A stretch of 64,000 bases of DNA, from positions 22,538,001-22,602,000 of the forward strand of contig CM063288.1 in assembly GCA_032173965.1 (NCBI GenBank), given 5' to 3'. The position numbers and the translations under genes were made by a program. The notes under the pieces are model-generated. The model was given only the letters and a program-made list of their open reading frames with translations. It was not told the DNA's origin and did no database searches. How positions within the stretch are numbered: position 1 is the first letter of the stretch; each line of letters starts with the position of its first letter. Below are positions 36,301-46,161 of the stretch, piece after piece. Source of the DNA: Sitta carolinensis. Taxonomy: Eukaryota > Chordata > Aves > Passeriformes > Sittidae.

Positions 36301-38770
36301 ATTAAATCTCATTATCGAGAAACTAAAAACCAAAAAAACCCAAGAACCAAAAAAGCAAAGACTTGCTGACAGCCCTGAGTGGGGTACTTGCTCGACTCTC
36401 CCACAGAATCTACCCTCATGTGGAAATGAGAGGCCATTAGAGAATAAAAATAAACCCACTCGATGACTTAATGCAGCCAGTCAAGGGAAAGAAAAGTATG
36501 TGCAATTCTTCACTGAAGCCCTCTATACTGAAGTGATCACACTAATTGAGCTGGAGACTCTTCAGGACAGCTCTCTAGGCAGAAAAACCCTATACACTTG
36601 CATGCACTCTCAATTATTTGCCTACTTGATTTTGCCAGTTGTTGCAATTAGTCTTACATCCTTCCAATCTAGTGCAATCTTCCCACAACTTCCTTATTTG
36701 TGTTGGAAAGGGAATTCTTTTTGCCCTCTTGTTGTGAGGATCAAAATTTAATAACTAAGTGCTTGTTGGGCTTTTTTACAAGGTTGCAGGAAACAGTCTG
36801 AATAACTTCACGATTACTGAAGAGAAAAGCTACTAAGTCCTGTCTTCTCAAGTGTGATTTGAAACATCCAGACCACTTGTTCTACTGCAATGTTTTTTCT
36901 TGGATGGTTTGAGGTCCATGCAGGTAACATTCCATTTCACCTCGGTGCAGAGAGGTCCATCCTCTTTCCAGGCAGAAAGGTACAACAGGGTACTTTTTAC
37001 AGGAATATTGCAGGCCATAGCTCTGCTAACTCCCCCAGAAGGACAAAGCTGAAAGTGGAGGTTTACTTTCTGGTTAAGGAGTTCGATAAATCCCTACACA
37101 CTCACCTTTACTGCTATGACTACTGCTACCAGGCACACAGACACCAAGAACGCCCTCCCCATCTGCTGGCTTGCAAAATCTGAGGCGTTAAATGAAGATT
37201 GTGTTCCCCCTTGTTCATTTTGAGTGAACATTTTATGGTACAGGATATGTGAATTCTCCACTTAATGAATACATTTAGGACTATGTGTCTAAGATGATGA
37301 TAAGTTGCTATCTAAAAAACACACTACTTTTTCAGGCTAGGTCTGCAAGAGAAGAACTCAGCAGCTGCCGAGCTCAGATAGGAAAAGTGCAACAGGTGGT
37401 TTAGTAGAGAAGGTTTGACAAAGCAGGCAAACAAGTAACAAAAGCAAGGTTTCTGGAAGAAAAGTCACAGCCGATTGGGGAAGAAGGTACAAAATCACAT
37501 ACACAGAAATTGGTCTGTTAAGAGTACCTCGGGAATAAAACCAAAAGTGCCTGAATAATATAGGCAAAACCAAATTCAGTGTCCTTAGGCAGCACAGGCC
37601 AAGACTGTGATTTCTGTTGCAGTATTCGCCAACAAACTGAGAAGGCAAGGTGGAGGTCACGGCTGTGCTACCCAGAGCTAGAAAAACAGATGGGCCAAGC
37701 AGTGTCATAAGCAACCCAAGACTCGAAAGAACTATCCAATGAACATGAAAAGGTACATCCAACACAGCTGAAGTGACAGCACGTGTAGGAAGTACCCACT
37801 TATATATCATAAAGCATGGACAATACTAGATGAAACTCTACTCATAGCAGATATTGTACCAACACACACTAGAAGAGCATGAGTACACTTGAGTCTTAAT
37901 TCGCAGTAAGAAAAGAATTAAAGCAGCTCAACAAGTTTTAAACCAGCATTTCGTCGATAAGGATACATTTCTATTCAAACGCCCAAGAAAAACACAATTA
38001 TATAAATTTATAATGGAGCTCAATTATGTTTTCAGTTATTCACGCAGCTCTTGTGCAACTAGTCTGCAACACAACAGTACCGAACTTCCCCAGGCTTCGA
38101 GAGAAGAGGCTCCACAGCACATGAATACAAACCACGAACACCTCAGAGCCCCCAGGACACTGGCCCCGGCAGAGGCCGCGCTGGGCAGAGGCCACCCGGG
38201 CTCCGTCAGCCCGGTGCCCAGAGCCCTGGCGGGGTTTCCCGCACACGGAGGTACCGGGGCGCACCCCGGCCGGAGCAGCGTGTGCGAGGCTGACCCGGAG
38301 CCGAAGGCGAACCCGGAGCCGCCCCGGGACAGCGCGTGGTTGTGCAAGAGCCCAGGAGCGGGCCCGGGCTGCGGCAGCGGGAAGCGGCGGTAACTCACCC
38401 GAGTGCGAAGCGGGAGCGCTCGGGCCCGCCGGGGGCAGCAACTCGAGGCTGCAGCCGGCTCGGGCAGCCCCTCCAGCGCCTCCCCGGCCGCTGCCTCGGG
38501 GGCGGCTCCGGCCCCTCGCCCTGCCCGGCCCGGCCCTGCCGCGCTCCCGAGGCTGCGGGCGGCGGCTGCGGGCGGCCCTCGCTGACCCCGGCCCGGCCCG
38601 GCCCCCGCGGGCAGCGCGGCCCCGCCCCTACCGTGACTCAGCACGTTCCGAGGGGCGGGCCGGCAGCACGTGCTCCGTGCGCTCGTGACCGGCGCCCCGC
38701 CCTCGCCCGCGCCCGCCCGGGGCCGCGGCGCCGCTCTCACCTGCGCGGCGGCCGCCGCCTCGATCTCCAT
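17098..38770 (-). CDS. NFE2L2: NRF2, nuclear factor erythroid 2-related factor 2 (spliced gene)
   Basis: CNC-bZIP activator that pairs with small MAF proteins on antioxidant response elements to induce detoxification and redox genes. Exons in transcript order: 38770-38741, 20950-20681, 20522-20427, 20075-19896 and 18306-17098, all phase 0, giving 594 aa (human 605). Neh2 has the DLG motif at 24-26 and ETGE at 74-77, the two KEAP1-binding sites. Neh4 and Neh5 lie in exons 3-4 and the start of exon 5. Neh6 has the beta-TrCP degrons DSGIS (336-340) and DSASGS (375-380). The CNC and basic region ([20 protein letters not shown], about 492-511) and the zipper follow. Neh3 ends [14 protein letters not shown], which differs from the human end. 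Exon 1 encodes only [10 protein letters not shown], five residues shorter than in human. Confidence 0.97.
18307..19895 (-). other. NFE2L2: NFE2L2 intron 4
   Basis: A 1.6-kb intron flanked by GTTTGT (donor) and CTAG (acceptor). I see no recognisable gene or repeat. A TGACTCA core occurs near 19555 but lacks the GC needed for a full ARE. Confidence 0.8.
19896..20075 (-). CDS. NFE2L2: NFE2L2 exon 4: Neh5 transactivation region
   Basis: 60 codons, [20 protein letters not shown] to [17 protein letters not shown]. The [10 protein letters not shown] stretch is the conserved Neh5 CBP-binding motif. Donor GTTTGT, acceptor CCTTCAG. Confidence 0.97.
20076..20426 (-). other. NFE2L2: NFE2L2 intron 3
   Basis: A 351-nt intron; nothing else is seen in it. 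Confidence 0.85.
20427..20522 (-). CDS. NFE2L2: NFE2L2 exon 3: Neh4 region
   Basis: 32 codons, [20 protein letters not shown] then [12 protein letters not shown]. The motif [13 protein letters not shown] is the conserved Neh4 transactivation core. Phase 0 at both ends, donor GTAAAA, acceptor GTTTAG. Confidence 0.97.
20681..20950 (-). CDS. NFE2L2: NFE2L2 exon 2: Neh2 KEAP1-binding domain
   Basis: 90 codons starting [20 protein letters not shown] and ending VVFSQ. Both KEAP1 contact motifs are present: DLG within the long weak-affinity motif, and DEETGEF. Six of the seven lysines between them that are known ubiquitin acceptors in human are kept (human K44, K50, K52, K53, K56, K64). The seventh, human K68, is Glu at residue 63 here. 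The PKC-site serine (human S40) is kept. Acceptor GTTGCAG, donor GTAAAC. Confidence 0.97.
24235..24425. promoter_or_regulatory. intronic CpG island, possible alternative NFE2L2 promoter
   Basis: About 190 bases of dense CpG with GCGGCCGC and GGCCGGCCGG stretches, sharply bounded by AT-rich intron, 3.3 kb upstream of NFE2L2 exon 2. Human NFE2L2 has transcripts from alternative first exons in this intron that start translation at the Met in exon 2. That Met is also present here (DMNLIDILW). I found no convincing splice donor next to the island, so its role is inferred. Confidence 0.45.
33664..33694. repeat. AT-rich TTAA tract
   Basis: Tandem TTAATT/TTAAAT pattern, low complexity. Confidence 0.5.
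34795..34848 (+). repeat. A-rich low-complexity tract
   Basis: Long runs of A separated by single C residues, about 54 nt, within NFE2L2 intron 1. It could be a simple repeat or the tail of an old retroposed copy, but no retroposed body is recognisable on its 5' side. Confidence 0.7.
38633..38643 (-). promoter_or_regulatory. antioxidant response element / NF-E2 site
   Basis: GTGACTCAGCA on the + strand reads TGCTGAGTCAC on the - strand. This is a perfect NF-E2 consensus and fits the ARE core RTGACnnnGC. It lies 98 bases downstream of the exon 1 donor of NFE2L2, inside the CpG island. NRF2-small MAF dimers bind such sites, so positive autoregulation is a likely role (mammalian Nrf2 promoters also carry ARE-like sites). 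Confidence 0.6.
38665..38674. promoter_or_regulatory. palindromic E-box AGCACGTGCT
   Basis: A perfect 10-base palindrome with the CACGTG core (USF/MYC/MITF/BHLHE type), 22 bases from the ARE and inside the same CpG island. Binding is inferred. Confidence 0.45.
38741..38770 (-). CDS. NFE2L2: NFE2L2 coding exon 1
   Basis: Ten codons, [10 protein letters not shown], with a good start context (CCGCCATGG) and donor GTGAGA. Human exon 1 encodes 15 residues before the shared DM..LIDILW, so this end is shortened and replaced by an alanine run, common where exons sit in GC-rich islands. The 5' UTR extends rightwards, probably into 38771-39200. Confidence 0.9.
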
Positions 38771-39299
38771 GGCGGGGCCGCGTCAGCGAGGTCCGGCACG
38801 GCGCGGCGGCGGCTGGCCCGGCACCGCCCGGCGCTTCTCTCAGCGCTGTTTGGGGACGGGGCCGCGCCGGGACGGCGGCCGCCCCCGCGCTCCGCCCCGG
38901 CCCGGCCGCGCAGCCACTCAGCGCCCGCGGGCCCCGCGGAGGCGGCGGCTTTCCCGGCAGCGGCGGCGGCGGCCGGGCCGGGCCCCTCGTCCGCGCTCAG
39001 CACTCCCGCGTCCCCCGCCCCCCGGGCAGCCCCTGCTCCGGGCGTCGTCGGCGAGTGGAGGAGCGGCCCTGCTCCGGGCGAGGGGGCGAGTTCGGCGGTG
39101 GAGCTGGGAGCAGTGCCGGCAACCCGGCGGGAAGCGCGGAGCGACGGCAGAGCGCCGGGAACGGCCCCGTGTGCGCCGGCGGCCGGGCAGGGCATCCCGA
39201 ACGAGCCTTGAAACCAGCCGAAACACATCGGGTGATTCGGGGTTGGCTCGCACAAAGTGTTTGGAATTGGTAGCTCCGGACGAGGTTCTCCTCGGAGCG

Positions 39300-42200
39300 G
39301 CAATGGTGTTAGTCCTGATACCATTGTATGGACCTTTTCTGGCTATTTAATATGCACACACATTAAAACAACGCATCACAGCCCCCCAACACATCTACTC
39401 CTCAGGAATAACAAAGCCGGTGCCAAAGCGTGCCTAAAACTAAATGGGAATGCTTTAGAGCAGACAGGCCACATAAATCCTTACACGTGTCAGATTTGCC
39501 AAATTATTGCAATATCTTATCTTGAAGCACCTGGCGTTACATGGTTAATTACATTACTCAGCAAACTGAACTCCCCTTGAAAAGTCAAACAGTTAATCAA
39601 TTCAGTGCACTGAATACCACTTTGAAAAGGGTCTGCTGCCACTGTGTGTGCCTGCCTGACAGTATATGACAGTACGTTCTTTTCAGATGTCTTTTGGTCG
39701 CTCCTTGAGCCCATTTCTGAGGCTACTTTCAAGGACTCATTGAACCAAATAGTGTGCAATTAGGATGCTCTTACTAAGCCAGATAAACCTCCCTGTTCCA
39801 TTGTGGGTGTTTCATTAATGTGCTTTGCAGCCAGAGTGCTGCACTGAGATTCTCTCAGACCCTGCTTTGGGAATGCACAGCTGCTGGGCTGTTGGTGCCA
39901 TTTAAACAGGGATAGGGTGAAGATCTCATTTTCAGGTTTGCCCTTCAAGGTACAAGGCTGCAACTTTACAACTTAAAAAATAGCACAAGTGTATAAATTT
40001 GATATATGTCTAATAATTTAAAAGTTCTTTGCACTTTCATGTTGCAGCTGTGTGTCGACCCAAAGATACCGCTTGCTCTAATTTTATGAAATTTATATAT
40101 GCCTTGGAAGGAAGAAGAAACTGTCATTTAAGTAGACTTCTTAAATGCATATTTGATAACTGTACAAGATGTAGTGGGAAACACTTCCCTTACAATGAAA
40201 GTGTAGTTAGAGCATGTCCATGGAGCCATTAAACACATTGTGAAGGTGTAAGCAGGAGGTGTGCTGAATGAATTAGGTATATTGAAGCAGCTCTTACAAT
40301 GCTATGGCTTTGATTCCATGGAGCTAGAATGCGAAGTGACAATGAACTGTTTGTAATGGAAAACAAACAGCAAAATTTAAAGTATATTCCTGCATATTAT
40401 TTTTGTAATACCACTTTATTCTGAGGTCCGAAAGTGAACCCAAGTGAATCCAATAAGGAGAACTTTTGTTGAAGATTCTGGAGAAACTGAAGCAGGCTTT
40501 TGCAAGTTAAACAACCTTTTGAATGCAGCTGCTGCCAAATCCTTGCAAATTATGTTTTTATTAAGTACCAGCTTTTGACTTTCTCAGTATTATAAAAGAA
40601 ACAGTAAGCAGACCATGTTAGCACAAAAGGAGGAATACACAATTGTCAGTTCGTGAAAAAAATGCTGCGAGACTATAAAAGTGTCTTTTCTACATGCTTT
40701 ATTTAATAGAAAACAAAATAAAAGAAAGTGTGAATCTTGGTTATTGGTATAGGTTGTTATCATAGTGTAGAAATAGTGTGTGGAGCCAAGCAGCTTGTTT
40801 GGGGCCTGGGGTGAAAAAAACCGGCAAGGACACTTTCTGGTCAAGCAGATAGAAGAGCACTGACTCTATATTTCATTTGTGTTCCTTACTTTATTTCTTT
40901 TCTCCTTTCCTTATCTTCACACCTTGTGCTCTGGCAGACCAGCACATCATTTCTAATGAGAAGGCAGTCATCCAAAAACCAGCTTAATGAAAATGCTGTA
41001 TTGCACTGGATTATTCCTGCTGCACGCTGCTGAGGAGTGAGTGTGTGGCATTGGGAGCTTCAGAAACAAAGTACCCACAGTGCTTTTGTGATACTTTTAT
41101 TTTACGTCATCAGACAATCTGGAATACCTGGAAACACAGATTTATGAGTTGCCCTTTACAGATTTTAATATAATAAAGTTTTGGAAAAAATGTTTTCAAT
41201 TAATGTTGTATCCTTTTAATGCTGGAGTTATTTGGGATATACTAACATCCCCATATAGTATGCATGGAAGAATCTTGCCCCACAGGTAGTGCTCTAGTCT
41301 CTGCTTGTTAAGTATAAAATTTTGACCACAAAAGAAAAATCCAAATGCTTTTTCCATTTGCCATATTCCTGTTTGTATACATTAATTTCACTTACAAGAA
41401 GTACATAACTTATTCTAGATGTATTGACACTAATTTCTGCAGTATGACATTTTATATGCAAATGAGCTACATATAATTTCTGCAAATTTCAAAGTAGCTG
41501 AAATAGTATACTCAAGAACAACTCAAGGTGGTACTTTACAAAGGAGATAGAGAACTTTTTACAACACATATTTTAAGTGTTACATGTTGCCTATTTTGAT
41601 ATTAGACATTCTCATTCCTATTCTTGCATTAGACTTTTTCTCAATTGTAATATTTAGAAAAATATTTATTTTATTATCAGAATTTATTCTGATATATTTT
41701 CATGTTCTTCTAAAAATCCTTTATATGCATAGAATTTTATATTAATTTATATTAAAATATTTGTGAAACATGATAGTGCCACCTACTGCTGAAAACCAAA
41801 CTTTTTAAAAACTTGCTAGTTTAGGTGCCTTCAGATTAAAGGGCAGTGTAAGAAAATATCTGTTGAAATAGCAACTTTGGAACCTCTGAAAAATGTTGGT
41901 GACAAGTCCTGACTTGTCAAGTCAGCTTCAGTCACTGAATTTTTGACCTTTCAGCCAGTGACTGCTTTGACTGAAACTGTAATGAGAAGTGACTGAGAAT
42001 CTGGGATTTTGAGGTTTTTTGAAGTTACATTTTTAATAAACAATTTTATTTTAAAATCAGTCCCTGTGTTATTCCTAGAAAAACACTGATGAAAGGAATC
42101 AGTGAAGCAACATTTATTTTTCACTCAGTGGTAGGAAGACATCCTCTGTTTTACAGAGATCTCGGCATGAAATGTAAACCAAACAGCCTGGAATTAGCAT

Positions 42201-42794
42201 CGCATGTGACACAAGCTCTGTTCCCCTCTTACATCACAGAGTCATGAGATGGACCATGGATCCCTGCTTGCTAATTGGCATAAGATGGCAGGTTTTCAGC
42301 CACCATGGCTGGAATTCATCTTCCCTAACCCCTACCATCTAAAAATTAGAAGAGGTTAACATACAATCTGAAGTACAGTACTGGTTCTTTCATGTCTTCA
42401 TGGAGAAGACCCTGTCTCTAGGACTAGTGGCATAGTTGCCATATGCCTACAACCTTTCACCCCCTTCCCAGACATTAAGTATTGGTTACGATTTCATTCC
42501 CAGGAACCATGGAAACACAGGAAGTGGTAAGACTGTACAGAAATATGAGTAAGTAGAATATATACCCTTAATCTTCCTGAGGACAGTTCAGGTTTAAATT
42601 TAACTCAAAGGAGTCAGGAGCAGTTGATCTTCTGCTGGTACTTGTCTCATCCTGTAGAATAAGTTGGCTTGGTATGATTTGAATGCATGATTGTCAGAGT
42701 TTCTGTCTTGTTACAGCTCGATGGCTTAACCTTAGAAATCAACTTCCTTTCAAGTTGAAAAGTTCTTGAGAACAATGTATTAAAACAGATAAAA
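39300..42794. other. intergenic, no gene seen
   Basis: AT-rich sequence upstream of NFE2L2 with only short chance ORFs. AGPS, the next gene in human, has no recognisable exon here or further right. Confidence 0.6.
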
Positions 42795-43288
42795 GATAAC
42801 ACAGGGATGTTTTAGCTGTTGCTGAGCAGTGCTTGCACAGCGTCAGGACCTTCTCTGTTTCTCGGGCTGCCCCAACAGGGAGCTGACTGGGGGTGCACAC
42901 GGAGCTGGGAGGGGACACAGCTGACCCCAACTGACCATAGGGATATCCCAGGCCATATGACATTGTGCTCAGCATATAAAGCTGGGAGAAGAAAGAAGGA
43001 AAGAGCAATGTTTGGACTAGGGTTGTTTCTCTTCCCAAGTTACTAATACCTGTAGTGAAGCCCTGCTTTCTTGAAGATGCTGAATGTCTGCCTGCCAATA
43101 GGAAGTGAGTAAATTTCTTGTTTTGCTTTGTTTGTGTACATGGCTTTTGCTTTCCCTATTAAACTGTCTTTATCTCAGCCCACAAATTTTCCCACTTTTA
43201 CCTTTCTAATTATCTCCCCCATCCCACTAAGGTGAGTGAGCATGTGGCTGTGTTGGGCTGAGCTGCCCGCTGGGCTTAAACCATGACA
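42795..43288 (+). mobile_element. LTR, 5'-truncated, with promoter and poly(A) signals
   Basis: Contains a TATA box (TATAAA, 42975-42980), the poly(A) signal ATTAAA (43158-43163), and ends ...CCATGACA at 43288, the CA expected at an LTR 3' end. The order of TATA box then poly(A) signal, then CA, then a primer site, fits U3-R-U5 on the + strand. The left end starts abruptly at GATAACACAGGGATG rather than at a TG terminus. Confidence 0.75.
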
Positions 43289-43297
43289 GTCCTGTTT

Positions 43298-43315
43298 TGG
43301 TGACCAACTTCGGGC
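43298..43315 (+). other. degenerate retroviral primer-binding site (tRNA-Lys type)
   Basis: TGGTGACCAACTTCGGGC, nine bases after the LTR end. It agrees at 14 of 18 positions with the known tRNA-Lys(1,2) primer site; one of the four differences (C to T at position 4) is of the kind expected from CpG decay. Confidence 0.55.
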
Positions 43316-43626
43316 TGAAATGCTTTGAGGTAATGACAGGTTTGGTCTGAGTTTGCTAGACTGAATTTATAGCTTTTAGTGCTATATAGCAATTAATTGG
43401 CAGGGTGCTGTGCTTGCCATAGGTCTTGCTTCCCTGCTGAGCATTAGTCTAGGCTTCTTTTCACTCTGGCTGTTTGCTGTAGGGCTTATCATCATACCCA
43501 GCTGTGCCTGGGAGCATTTTGATAACAGCCATGGTGAAGTGCCTGGGCTGGCCCATGATCTGGGTGTTGCTGCTGGGCCAGACAGGCTGCAGCTCCAGTG
43601 TCAGCTTGAATTGAAGGGACCTGACC

Positions 43627-43940
43627 TGTGGATAAGTCCCTGTAGGAGCAGGACAGCCTGAAGTGTCTGTGGTTGTGGATAAGAGTGTGTTGGAGCAGAA
43701 GCATCTGTGGCCATGGGTATGCCTGTGGCGCAGCAGGTACAGCCCTGGAGAGATTGTAACCCTTGGATAAGGCTGTGCTGGAGGAGGTGCACCTCACAGT
43801 GGCTGTGGCTGTGTGTAAGGCCAGGCCACATCAGCTGTACCCTGCAGAGACTGGGCCCATGAGTAGCTCCACACTGGAGCACGTCCACCCCTAAGGGACT
43901 AGAGTCTCTGGGTAAGTCCACACTGGAGCAGAGGCAAGGG
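43627..43940 (+). repeat. degenerate ~47-bp tandem repeat inside the ERV remnant
   Basis: About seven diverged copies start near 43630, 43677, 43715, 43765, 43815, 43860 and 43910. The shared pattern is GGATAAG, then a few bases, then CTGGAGCAGG or similar. The spacing of 38-50 bases averages about 47. It is noncoding in all frames as a repeat. Confidence 0.65.
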
Positions 43941-44163
43941 TAGGAGTCCAAAGGAACCAGAGATGGAGACTGAAATGGATACACCTTTAAATTGTTGTAA
44001 ACTATGGTCTGAGTTGCATGTTATAGGATTACTGTAGCAGGAACCACTAGAACAGATGGAGCCTAATGTCATGGACTAAATGAATTCAATGAACATTGAT
44101 CTGTTGGATAGTATGGGACCTGAGGGTGATGTAAATAGTAGGGAATAAGGTGTGGAGATTGCA

Positions 44164-44252
44164 CTGGCTATGACTGGGATAGAGTTAATTCTCTTCATAG
44201 TAGCTTGGTGCTATGCTTTGGATTTGTGATGAAAACAGTGTTGATAAAACAC
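44164..44252 (+). mobile_element. LTR 5'-end-like fragment, 3'-truncated
   Basis: Begins TGGCTATGACTGGGATAGAG and ends at GTTGATAAAACAC. The final bases resemble the first bases of the upstream LTR piece (GATAACAC). It may be the first part of the 3' LTR, or the last internal bases before it. Confidence 0.5.
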
Positions 44253-46114
44253 TAATATTTGTGCTTCTCATGTGACACAGGGAACACCTGCACTGTGACC
44301 AAGGAGAAAAGATGAGCACTCTCACCCTTGGATAGGTATTTTCCTCATACGCAAAGTGCATGAGTTACAAGTTAATGAATTGGATGTTATGAATTAGAGA
44401 AATTGTGAGTTAGAAACCTCATGACTGACGTCTTGAATTAGTGAATTCATGATCTAGTTTGTACAAAGGGGACTAAGCCCTTCTTCATCATGTTTGCTTT
44501 CTTTCCTAATGAGCTTATAAAATAAAGTGTAATTTGCAAAGTATGTTATCCTATGAATTTGAGAGATCCAAACAGACCATGACAGATTGAGTAGTCTGTG
44601 GCCCTTCTCCTTGTTGCCTGTCCAAATATTTTAAAACAGGGGCAAATAGGCAGTGACTAGGGATCCTCCTCTGAAAGGAGTAGGGGAAATCCTTCATTAC
44701 ACTTAAGTTCTGTGTACCTTGTCTACCCCACATTTTGTTTTCCCTTAAGGGCTTCGCCAAAGACCTCTGGTGGCTGTTTTTTTTTTTCCAGGGAAGTTAT
44801 AGTCCATCCAGCTTTCCCTCTTGTTTCACTCACTATGGACTACGGACTTTTAGTGTTAATGTGTGTCAGCCTAAATAATTAAAAGCAATGCACACTAGCC
44901 AGAAAACTAGAAAGATTGACGATGTGCTTCTTCTGTCACAGAGAAATGTGCCAACTCAAATCACAGTCAGCAGGAAAATGAATAAGCTATTTGGTGATAC
45001 CATGTGCAAAAAACCCAGCATCGTAAAAATGAAATTATTTAAAGTAGCATTCAAATCATGCAGTCATCATTGATTTAGTTTCCAATTATACAGAGGTAAT
45101 TGTACTAACAAACTGCCTTATTCAGTTTGGTGGGAAAACAATTGAAAGTTTTAATGTCCTAGCATCTGCAAATAATAAATGATATGATCTGTGCACCCAA
45201 TCAAACTAGAATCTTAATGCTTGTTTTACCCAGGGCATACTGCAATATTAATATGCTTGAGATGGAAGGTACTTCTATGATTTTCTGGAGCCAAGACAGT
45301 TCTGGAATAAATCTAGAATAGAATAACTGTTCTAGAAATAATTACTGAAATATGCTAAAATAGATGAAGGAACTTATTCCAGAATTAATGACCCTGTGTA
45401 TATTACTATTTATAATACAGGTTTAGTTGTGTGAATAGAAATGTTTCAGCCTGCATTGCATTGAATATAGTGGGAGGAGTTTTAAAAGATTTAGTATAGT
45501 GACTTCAACTGCTGAAGCCAGGCTAAACAAAGACTCTAAAAGCATCATGGGCTTTGGAGTCAGAACCCCATGTTTGATATGCTGTTGAATCCCCCACTAT
45601 CCTCCAAATGTTGGAATAAAATTATGCCATAGGTGAGCTGACCCAGCTCCTACCTGCCTTTATTTCCCTTTAAACTCTCAAACATTCCCAGGAACCTGTA
45701 TTTTTCTCAACTGCACACTGCAATTGTTCATGGATTTTTTGTTATCCCTTCCACACCCAAAAAAAAATCCAGAAAGTGTGAAGGTGAGAATATTGCAGAG
45801 GTCTCCTTGACTTCCATTTTCTGATGCAAGAGGTATTACAAACATTGGTAGGATATCTGTTCTATCAAAGTATTTTAATATGCTAAATCTATACAAATAG
45901 AACAGAAACTGTCTTCGATCTATGGTTTGTTCATAATCTGTTCTAGGGAATACCTTCCTTATCTTCTAACTCTTCATTCTGTGTGTCTTTTGTAAAAAAA
46001 AAGTGTTTGCTAAACAGGAGAAACCCTAGGTTACTTACTGTTCTGGTTTTCAGAGAGAATGGGCAAGCTGGCTTCTTGGCTTCTTTACCACCCACCCTTT
46101 ATTTATTCTTGCCT

Positions 46115-46161
<47 letters not shown>

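Larger units (their letters stand above)
20951..38740 (-). other. NFE2L2: NFE2L2 intron 1 (17.8 kb)
   Basis: A large first intron, as in mammals. Most of it is AT-rich with no recognisable gene. It contains a small CpG island (24235-24425), an A-rich tract (34795-34848), an AT palindromic tract (33664-33694), and, next to exon 1, the ARE and E-box listed separately. Short ORFs here have no family-like features. Confidence 0.85.
38150..39300. promoter_or_regulatory. NFE2L2: CpG-island promoter of NFE2L2
   Basis: A 1.1-kb island, very GC- and CpG-rich, with several GC boxes (for example GGGGCGGGCC near 38653), centred on coding exon 1. Transcription runs leftwards, so the start site should lie to the right of 38770. 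CpG islands of this size often fire in both directions, and a divergent + strand RNA toward 39.3 kb is possible. Long open frames here are products of GC bias. Confidence 0.85.
42795..44252 (+). mobile_element. decayed endogenous retrovirus / LTR element
   Basis: A truncated LTR at 42795-43288 is followed by a tRNA-Lys-like primer site, then about 850 bases of non-coding leader-like sequence with a tandem repeat, then a fragment resembling the start of an LTR (44164-44252). No gag, pol or env reading frame is recognisable. The internal part is far too short for a complete provirus. The LTR resembles an abundant bird LTR family known to me from memory; the exact family name is not certain. Confidence 0.7.

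Noticed and set aside
38036..39350. Long Ala/Arg/Pro-rich frames across the NFE2L2 promoter island, up to 291 codons
   Set aside because: GC bias of the island. Only the first ten codons of the - strand frame from 38770 are real, as exon 1 of NFE2L2.
43410..43984. Open frames on both strands inside the ERV remnant
   Set aside because: They run across the tandem repeat and show no Gag, protease, reverse transcriptase or envelope motifs.
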